Of a stretch of DNA of 11,301 bases, positions 6,878 through 11,301 are shown piece after piece. The translations under genes were made by a program, and so were the position numbers. Origin of the DNA: Chloroflexota bacterium (GTDB taxonomy: Bacteria; Chloroflexota; UBA6077); the NCBI GenBank assembly GCA_021788565.1, contig JAJYKO010000094.1, positions 1 through 11,301 of the forward strand, in the 5' to 3' direction. Each line of letters begins with the position of its first letter. Position 1 is the stretch's first letter. The notes beneath the pieces are model-generated. The model was given only the letters and a program-made list of their open reading frames with translations. It was not told the DNA's origin and ran no database searches.

Positions 6878-7153
6878 CTAGACCAACTTCGCGCCGCAAC
6901 CGCCGCAGAACTGATTGCCGGCCGGATTCTCCGTCTTGCAGGCGGCACACACCCTGGGGCCGTCCGCAACCGCGGCCGTAGATTTGGCACCGGTACTCGT
7001 CTCGTCGTACTCCCCGGCGGTGCTCTTCTTGAACTCGGAGATGCTCTTACCCAACGACTTGCCCAGGTCAGGAAGCTTCCCCGGTCCGAAGACGATCAGC
7101 ACGATTACCAGGATCAAGATCAGATGCCAAGGTTGCAGGGCGCCGGCGAACAT
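6878..7153 (-). CDS. tatA: TatA/E-family twin-arginine translocase subunit with C-terminal zinc ribbon
   Basis: A 91-residue protein. ATG 7153 follows GGGAGG with a six-base spacer; the frame is open a further 14 codons upstream, but that tail is polar and covers the SD and promoter. Residues about 9-23 form the single membrane helix ([15 protein letters not shown]). Next comes the [22 protein letters not shown] hinge and amphipathic helix (22-43) that defines TatA/TatE, here the pore-forming subunit for export of folded twin-arginine proteins. A linker rich in Ser, Thr and Ala leads to CAAC (69-72) and CGGC (83-86), a CxxC-x10-CxxC zinc ribbon not found in ordinary TatA. With the N-terminus outside, the ribbon would lie in the cytoplasm, and could recruit partners or substrates (inference). 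No tatB or tatC is in the window. Confidence 0.88.
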   Translation of the reverse strand: MFAGALQPWHLILILVIVLIVFGPGKLPDLGKSLGKSISEFKKSTAGEYDETSTGAKSTAAVADGPRVCAACKTENPAGNQFCGGCGAKLV

Positions 7154-7193
7154 GATAGACCTCCCATGCGGGTGACTGTGGGTAGCCTTTCGC

Positions 7194-7199
7194 ATTATA
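7194..7199 (-). promoter_or_regulatory. Predicted -10 element for the tatA-like gene
   Basis: A perfect TATAAT on the minus strand, 40 bases before ATG 7153, between this gene and the upstream crotonase gene. It would give a leader of about 34 bases. No convincing -35 is seen: TTGATG at 7217-7212 is only 12 bases away. This is a single-hexamer call. Confidence 0.4.
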
Positions 7200-7222
7200 C
7201 CTCAAAAGGGTCATCAACGGGA

Positions 7223-7981
7223 TTACTGTCCTTTTCGGTCGAATCTCTCCAACCCTTCCATCGACTCTCTCGTGCCGCTGAGGGGATGACGTAGCGAGTT
7301 CGAGAGGGCCATCGCCGCGGAAAAGGACATTTCCGCACTATTGTTCATCAGGAGCTTGGCCGCGCGCACCGCGGAACGGCTGTTCGTGGCTATGCGAGTC
7401 GCCAGCCCCGCGGCTTCCTCCATCAGCCTCTCCCGCGGCACCATCCTCTCCACTAGCCCGATTCGGAGGGCCTCCTCGGCGCCGATTGGCTCGCCGCCGA
7501 AGATCATCAGTTTCGCCTGACCCCGACCGACCAGCCGCTGGAGACGGATCGGCCCACCGGCGCCGGGGATGATCCCCAGTGAGACCTCGGAGAAAGAGAA
7601 CGTGGCGCTCGCGGACGCTATCCGAATGTCGCAGGCAATCGCCAGTTCCAGTCCCCCGGCGTACGCCGGCCCGTTTATCGCGGCGATAACGGGCACCGGG
7701 AGCTGCTCCAACAGGATGCTGCATTGGAAGATGCCCTCCAGGTGAGCTACCTGCTCAGCCGGGGTCATCTTCAGCCGCTGCTTCAGATCTGCGCCAGCGC
7801 AGAACGCGGGCCCCGCGCCTGTGAGCACGCAGGCCCCGATGTCAGCGGATGATAGGCCACCGAGACAGCTCCGCAGCTCCTCGATCAGCCCCGTATCCAG
7901 CGCATTCCGCTGGTCCGGCCGGTTCATGGTGACAACAGCCACACCGTCCTTCACGCTCAGCAACGCCTTCTTTTCCGCCAT
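7223..7981 (-). CDS. Enoyl-CoA hydratase/isomerase (crotonase) family protein
   Basis: A 252-residue crotonase-fold enzyme. ATG 7981 is preceded by GGGGAGG about seven bases upstream; a TTG at 7996 would place the SD inside the gene. Oxyanion-hole and CoA-binding segments are AFCAGADLK (59-67) and NGPAYAGGLELAIACD (103-118). The two hydratase glutamates appear conserved at E112 (LELAI) and E132 (FSEVSLG), followed by GIIPGAGGPIRLQRLVG (136-152). The presence of both Glu residues supports true 2-enoyl-CoA hydratase activity in fatty-acid, amino-acid or aromatic acyl-CoA breakdown. The C-terminus (ESMEGLERFDRKGQ) is a variant of the usual EGxxAFxEKR. No other beta-oxidation gene is nearby, so the pathway is open. 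It lies upstream of the tatA-like gene, which has its own -10. Confidence 0.93.
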   Translation of the reverse strand: MAEKKALLSVKDGVAVVTMNRPDQRNALDTGLIEELRSCLGGLSSADIGACVLTGAGPAFCAGADLKQRLKMTPAEQVAHLEGIFQCSILLEQLPVPVIAAINGPAYAGGLELAIACDIRIASASATFSFSEVSLGIIPGAGGPIRLQRLVGRGQAKLMIFGGEPIGAEEALRIGLVERMVPRERLMEEAAGLATRIATNSRSAVRAAKLLMNNSAEMSFSAAMALSNSLRHPLSGTRESMEGLERFDRKGQ

Positions 7982-8074
7982 CAAGCACCTCCCCAACCCA
8001 GCTTACCCGTCCCCCAATGGTATGGTAGTTGCGAGGCAATATTAGCGAATCCACCGCTTGGACATTCCATACCA

Positions 8075-9049
8075 GTGAAAAAGCTCCTTCAACCAAAAAT
8101 CCTGGTTCCGATACTGCTCAGTGTATCGCTTCTCGCCTTCGTCTTTAGCATCACCGATGCGCCGAAGGTGGCAGGCTACCTCCGGGCGATGTCGGTCCCG
8201 CTTGCCGCCGGGGTGTTCGCCACGACCATCGGCTACATGTCGATCAAATGGGTGCAGTTCGACTCGTTCCTGGACCGCCTCCAGCTTCGGGTTTCGTGGA
8301 GGCAGTCGATGCTCGCGTTCGTCGTCGGCGAGATGACCCTCCCGGTTCCAGCGGGCATCTACGCCCAGAACTTCGTGCTTCTGCGGATCACCGGGGCCGA
8401 CTTCTCGCGATCTTCCGGCGCCACCACGGCTGTACTGGTGAGCGAGGGCGCCATCTCGCTGGTGGGTGTGCTGATACTCGGGATACCTGGATGGGAAGCG
8501 CTCCGTTACGCAATCCTCGCGCTCTTCTTCGTCGCCGCGGTGCCAGCCCTGGTCGTGATGAAGGTCGAGTTCGTCCACAAGGTGCTCGTGCGTTTCCTCG
8601 AAGACGGACCTTTTCCGGATGCGGGCTCAGGCCTGATCGAGATCGTGCGCGACACAAAGGAGCTTCTGTTCCCGACCGGTTTCGTCCGCGTCGTCCCGGT
8701 TACCTCGGCCTATCTCCTCTGCCTCGTGGCCGGGTTCTACCTGACCGCCCATGGAATTGGTGAGCACGTGGACTTCCTGCAGGCGGCCGCGATCTACCTG
8801 TTCGCCATCGCAATAGTGCTCGTGAGCCCGGTCTCCGCGCAGCTCGGCATCGTCGAGGCAGGCGGTGTGGGAGCTATGCAACAGTTCGGCTACTCGCCTT
8901 CCGAATCGCTGGCCGTAATGCTGGGATTTCGACTGCTGTGGACGGGATCGGTCTGGCTGGTCGGCGGGACCGTGCTCATGGCTCTGCGCTCGGAGCTTGG
9001 CGGGGCCAGAAGGAATAAAGTGGAGCCAAGCCGGAAGAACGCCGCGTGA
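8075..9049 (+). CDS. Lysylphosphatidylglycerol synthase TM-region/flippase-like integral membrane protein
   Basis: A 324-residue polytopic membrane protein with about eight hydrophobic segments (roughly 9-26, 41-58, 80-100, 115-137, 143-163, 207-227, 237-252, 285-304) and a basic cytoplasmic tail. Conserved features of the UPF0104/MprF flippase-like family are GEMTLPVPAGIYAQNFVLLR (85-104), a variant of the P-x-P-x-G block, and SPVSAQLGIVEAGGVGAMQQ (251-270), matching the P-x-x-G-x-x-E-A-x block before the final helices. Relatives move or modify lipids or lipid-linked glycans in the membrane. The catalytic LPG synthase domain of MprF is absent. The start is GTG 8075, because the frame has a stop just upstream; no clear SD is visible. 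It is convergent with a glycosyltransferase eight bases away, which suggests a lipid-glycan setting but not cotranscription. Confidence 0.78.
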   Translation: MKKLLQPKILVPILLSVSLLAFVFSITDAPKVAGYLRAMSVPLAAGVFATTIGYMSIKWVQFDSFLDRLQLRVSWRQSMLAFVVGEMTLPVPAGIYAQNFVLLRITGADFSRSSGATTAVLVSEGAISLVGVLILGIPGWEALRYAILALFFVAAVPALVVMKVEFVHKVLVRFLEDGPFPDAGSGLIEIVRDTKELLFPTGFVRVVPVTSAYLLCLVAGFYLTAHGIGEHVDFLQAAAIYLFAIAIVLVSPVSAQLGIVEAGGVGAMQQFGYSPSESLAVMLGFRLLWTGSVWLVGGTVLMALRSELGGARRNKVEPSRKNAA

Positions 9050-9057
9050 CAGGCGCT

Positions 9058-10143
9058 TCAAGCGGCGATCAGGTCCAGGAACTTCCTCGTCGTCTCTGCG
9101 GTCCTGTGGGCTAGCGGTATGCCCCTGAAGGCGGCGGCAACCGCCACGTCGTGGCTCAGCTGCAGGTCCGGCTGCTTCACGGTGTGAACAGTCCCCATCT
9201 TCTCGTGGTAGCTGCCCAGGTACTCCTGCTCGCTCTGGCCGACCGTTGGGACAAAAAGGGCCTTCTTCCCCACCTCTGCCAGCTCCATTAGGGTTGTGTA
9301 CCCTGATCGGCTCACCACCAGCCTGGCCCGGTTCATCATCTCCTCCTGCTGGTGGCGATCCATGTAGCTGTAGGCAGCCACTCGGCCATCGTCCTCGACC
9401 CGCAGCGGGATGTCCGGCCTCCCGAGGGCGACAATCACGCGGCCGTCGAGGGCTGGCGCCTGCTCCAGGACAAGTTCCTCAAAGATCGTGCGCTGGGGCT
9501 CTGCGCCCGAAACCGAGATGAAGTAGTCGATATCCTCCTCCACCGGTCTTCGCCTCACGCTGGAAAGTATGCCGATGTACTCGAAGTCCTTGCGTCGAAA
9601 GATGGAGAGGTTGTGGCACAGATCCCCGGCCAGACCATCGACCTCCTGATCAGGCACCAGGATCTTCCGTGCTCCATGCAGGAGACGCTGCTGAACTGCC
9701 TCCACCATGGTCTCCAGGGAGTGCGGGCGCCCCGGGATGATCTGGCGCAGTGAATGAACGATATGGTAGCTAGGCACTCCGGACAGATACACCCCATACC
9801 GAGTATCGGAAACGATGCGATCGAATCGTCTGGCTCGGAAGAGCTGTCGCACGAAGAGATGCTCCTGCCAGTAGGTCCAGAAGACCACCGGCATGGAGAA
9901 GCTCATCTTTACGTAGAAGAGGAAGGCCCGACGGCTGAGCGGCTTGGGGATATCGGGCAGGTCCAGGTAGTCGCAGCTATCACCCAGTTCCGAACGGAGG
10001 AGTTGCAAGGCCCGCTCGCTGGACAGGATCGTGACGCCATGGCCGGCGTTCACCAACTCCCGAATCAAAACGAGATCGCGAGTCGCGTGACCCAGCCCCC
10101 ACGCGGCAACCCCGAACAGGATCTTCAACTGCTCTTTCGCCAT
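9058..10143 (-). CDS. MurG-like glycosyltransferase (GT-B fold, GT28/GT1-type)
   Basis: A 361-residue protein beginning LKILFGVAAWGLGHATRDL. GLGHATR (16-22) is the N-terminal glycine loop of MurG-type and related UDP-sugar transferases. The C-terminal half carries ARLVVSRSGYTTLMELAEVGKKALFVP (273-299) and GQSEQEYLGSYHEKMG (302-317). These match the nucleotide-sugar site of the GT28 C-terminal domain: G-x-T-T-x-x-E, a P-x-x-x-Q-x-x-N-like turn, and acceptance of the donor diphosphate. It is probably cytoplasmic and membrane-associated, transferring a sugar to a lipid or secondary metabolite (inference). True MurG is unlikely, as no peptidoglycan genes adjoin. ATG 10143 has AAGGGGG somewhat far upstream (about 12 bases). 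It ends eight bases from the convergent membrane-protein gene, with no terminator between. Confidence 0.82.
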   Translation of the reverse strand: MAKEQLKILFGVAAWGLGHATRDLVLIRELVNAGHGVTILSSERALQLLRSELGDSCDYLDLPDIPKPLSRRAFLFYVKMSFSMPVVFWTYWQEHLFVRQLFRARRFDRIVSDTRYGVYLSGVPSYHIVHSLRQIIPGRPHSLETMVEAVQQRLLHGARKILVPDQEVDGLAGDLCHNLSIFRRKDFEYIGILSSVRRRPVEEDIDYFISVSGAEPQRTIFEELVLEQAPALDGRVIVALGRPDIPLRVEDDGRVAAYSYMDRHQQEEMMNRARLVVSRSGYTTLMELAEVGKKALFVPTVGQSEQEYLGSYHEKMGTVHTVKQPDLQLSHDVAVAAAFRGIPLAHRTAETTRKFLDLIAA

Positions 10144-10238
10144 CGTAAGAGCCAGCCCCCTTCGATCTCATCAACATGCCGCGGGTCGTATCGACTTCCC
10201 TAGCAGCACGAACCGCGCCAGGGGCGTGGGCGACTGGG

Positions 10239-10384
10239 ATGGTTCAGCAGTGGGGTCGCAGTGTGGGATGGGGAAGGGAGGGCGAAGCTCCTGCTGAGCC
10301 GCCTGTTTCCTACCGGCGTGGCGGCTCGCCGGGAGGCTCGCCCTCCCCCGACTGTCACCCCATCTTCCCGTCCTCCTGAACCAT
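10239..10384. repeat. 146-base imperfect palindrome (EGEAPAEP-type), possible MITE-like element
   Basis: The ends are perfect nine-base inverted repeats, ATGGTTCAG (10239-10247) and CTGAACCAT (10376-10384). Inside are longer arms at 10276-10303 and 10320-10347 that match as reverse complements at 23 of 28 positions, separated by a 16-base loop. Further weak symmetry (GATGGGG against CCCCATC) lies between ends and arms. One forward frame reads GREGEAPAEPP, a peptide known from mis-translated dispersed repeats. No transposase and no obvious target-site duplication were seen. Confidence 0.7.
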
Positions 10385-10398
10385 GCCGGGCGACTATC

Positions 10399-10425
10399 TG
10401 GAGTGCGGCACGTCAGCGCCGCTTT
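10399..10425 (+). repeat. GGAGTGCGG family repeat, copy 1
   Basis: A 27-base unit starting TGGAGTGCGGCACGTCAGC and ending CCGCTTT. It differs from the reverse complement of copy 3 at three positions. Together they form an inverted pair around 132 bases of sequence. The inner CGTCAGC(G/A)CCG part is itself partly self-complementary. Confidence 0.7.
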
Positions 10426-10523
10426 TTCGGCCGCAGCCTAAGGACACGGGCGCGTGAGCGCCGTATCAGGAAAGCGGTCGAGGGGAAGGGTACGATGTAG
10501 GGGTGCCTCTCGTCGCTCAACGG

Positions 10524-10548
10524 GCGGTGCTAACGCACCTTGCTCCGC
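10524..10548 (-). repeat. GGAGTGCGG family repeat, copy 2 (degenerate)
   Basis: On the minus strand it reads GCGGAGCAAGGTGCGTTAGC then ACCGC. It resembles copies 1 and 3 in the G(C/T)GCGT(C/T)AGCACCGC half but is diverged in the first half. It is in the same orientation as copy 3 and nine bases from it. Confidence 0.55.
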
Positions 10549-10557
10549 AGTTCGAGT

Positions 10558-10584
10558 AAAGCGGTGCTGACGCACCGCACTCCA
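10558..10584 (-). repeat. GGAGTGCGG family repeat, copy 3
   Basis: On the minus strand it reads TGGAGTGCGGTGCGTCAGC then ACCGCTTT, 24 of 27 identical to copy 1 in opposite orientation. It ends 21 bases downstream of the yjbQ stop, so it would be in the 3' untranslated region of that transcript. Confidence 0.7.
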
Positions 10585-10605
10585 AATCAGCAGGCAAGTG
10601 CGCCG

Positions 10606-11007
10606 TCAGGCACTCGGTATGAACTCGACAGTGACCTGCCGGCGGCGGGGGCCGTCGAACTCGCAGAACACGACGTCCTGCCAGCGACCCAGCACCAACC
10701 GACCGTCGTGGACCAGCAGGGTCTGCGAGAAGCCCATCAGGCTCGCCTTCACGTGGGCCGCGGAGTTGCCCTCCACGTGACGATAGTTGGGGTCCGAACT
10801 CGGGACGATCTTCTCCAGGGCATACACGATGTCTCGCAGGACGTCCGGGTCCGCGTTCTCGTTGATGGTGATACCCGCCGTGGTATGAGGGACAAACACC
10901 AGGCACAGCCCATTCTTCCAGCCCGACCTTTGGATCAGGTCGGACAGCTGTCTCGTGATCCTCACCAGATCCTGCCGCGACTTTGTATCGACCTCGAGCG
11001 TAACCAA
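10606..11007 (-). CDS. yjbQ: YjbQ family protein (UPF0047; secondary thiamine-phosphate synthase enzyme)
   Basis: A 133-residue protein with the full UPF0047 pattern. It shows LVFVPHTTAGITINENADPDV with the conserved His and Asn, then NYRHVEGNSAAHVKASLMG, and LVLGRWQDVVFCEFDGPRRR near the C-terminus, matching G-x-W-Q-x-(I/V)-x-F-x-E-x-D-G-P-R. Relatives form trimers with a conserved His/Asp site and E. coli YjbQ has weak thiamine-phosphate synthase activity; the main role is unsettled. I chose TTG 11007 because AAAGGAG lies eight bases upstream and MVTLEVDTKSRQDLVRITRQL matches the usual family start; a TTG at 11064 would overlap the upstream gene by 43 bases. The SD abuts the stop codon of the dehydrogenase (TAAAGGAG), so translation is probably coupled. 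Confidence 0.9.
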   Translation of the reverse strand: MVTLEVDTKSRQDLVRITRQLSDLIQRSGWKNGLCLVFVPHTTAGITINENADPDVLRDIVYALEKIVPSSDPNYRHVEGNSAAHVKASLMGFSQTLLVHDGRLVLGRWQDVVFCEFDGPRRRQVTVEFIPSA

Positions 11008-11021
11008 AGCGTCGGTCTCCT

Positions 11022-11301
11022 TTAGATGTTCGACCTGGACTGAACTCCATCCACGACCCAGCAAGCGCCAGATACGTGCCTCGCCCTCTGGGAGGCGAGG
11101 AAGACCACGACGTTGGCTACGTCCTCGGGCCTGCCGAAGCCGAAAGGCATTTCTCGCCGCTCGAAGTCGGCCAGAGCTACGGGATCAGCCTGAATACGCC
11201 GCTCCCAGGAGCCTCCAGGGAAGAGAATGGAGCCCGGGGCCACGGAGTTCACCCTGATGTGGAACGGGGCCAGCTCACGGGCCATCTGCTTGGTCAGGCT
11301 G
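11022..11301 (-). CDS. Short-chain dehydrogenase/reductase (SDR), C-terminal fragment
   Basis: The N-terminal part, including the Rossmann glycine motif and the catalytic Ser/Tyr, lies beyond the window edge. The visible 92 residues start SLTKQMARELAPFHIRVNSVAPGSI, the helix and strand just after the YxxxK active site in classical SDRs, where RVN and VAPG are conserved. GRPEDVANVVVFLASQRARHVSGACWVVDG is the usual C-terminal block. The sequence ends with a TAA at 11022-11024. These cytoplasmic NAD(P)-dependent enzymes reduce or oxidise alcohols and ketones; the substrate cannot be read here. It is directly upstream of yjbQ with 14 bases between stop and start, so the pair is very likely one operon. 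Confidence 0.9.
   Translation of the reverse strand, partial: SLTKQMARELAPFHIRVNSVAPGSILFPGGSWERRIQADPVALADFERREMPFGFGRPEDVANVVVFLASQRARHVSGACWVVDGVQSRSNI

Larger units (their letters stand above)
10144..10605. other. Repeat-rich intergenic region
   Basis: A 462-base stretch between two minus-strand genes, without a convincing gene. It holds a 146-base palindromic element and three copies of a second repeat family, annotated separately. The short open frames here only translate the repeats (EGEAPAEP- and LECGASAPL-like peptides). In the remaining spacer (10426-10520) I see only a small GGCGC/GCGCC hairpin at 10449-10462. Confidence 0.7.

Noticed and set aside
10176..10500. Forward ORFs in the intergenic region with EGEAPAEP-like peptide
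   Set aside because: They are translations of the palindromic repeat, not genes.
10399..10584. CRISPR-like array of three repeats
   Set aside because: Copies are in mixed orientation with unequal spacing and sequence divergence, and there are no cas genes.
10517..11050. A 177-codon minus-strand ORF over yjbQ
   Set aside because: It is out of frame with the conserved YjbQ motifs and its end only translates the intergenic repeats (LECGASAPL-like).

Overview
High-GC bacterial DNA with short intergenic gaps, GTG/TTG starts and clear Shine-Dalgarno (SD) sequences. No marker gene fixes the taxon. The palindromic intergenic repeats, whose spurious translations read like CHAERSEAS and EGEAPAEP, together with a DUF169 gene and a TatA carrying a zinc ribbon, suggest an environmental Chloroflexota-like bacterium. 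This is inference only. I see no phage, insertion sequence, CRISPR array, rRNA or tRNA.

Positions 1-4649 (+ strand) look like a catabolic cluster. It holds the 3' end of a metal-dependent amidohydrolase, a Gfo/Idh/MocA oxidoreductase, an isocitrate/isopropylmalate/tartrate-type decarboxylating dehydrogenase, an MFS transporter of the organic-anion (ACS-like) type, and a metal-dependent cyclase/hydrolase. The last gene is separated from the transporter by a palindromic repeat. The set fits uptake and oxidation of a hydroxylated carboxylic acid or sugar acid; the substrate is unknown.

Positions 4650-5702 (- strand) hold a DUF169 gene and, upstream of it, a small cysteine-rich ORF that appears broken by a one-base frameshift. 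Positions 6000-6795 (+) hold a small helix-turn-helix protein resembling sigma region 4 and a single-domain response regulator. Positions 6811-7981 (-) hold a crotonase-family enzyme and a TatA/E protein with a C-terminal zinc ribbon, with a -10 element in front and a strong intrinsic terminator behind.

Positions 8075-10143 hold two convergent envelope-type genes: a multi-pass membrane protein of the LPG-synthase/flippase-like family and a MurG-like glycosyltransferase. Positions 10144-10605 are noncoding and rich in inverted repeats of two families. Positions 10606-11301 (-) hold a YjbQ-family gene that appears translationally coupled to an upstream short-chain dehydrogenase/reductase cut by the window edge.
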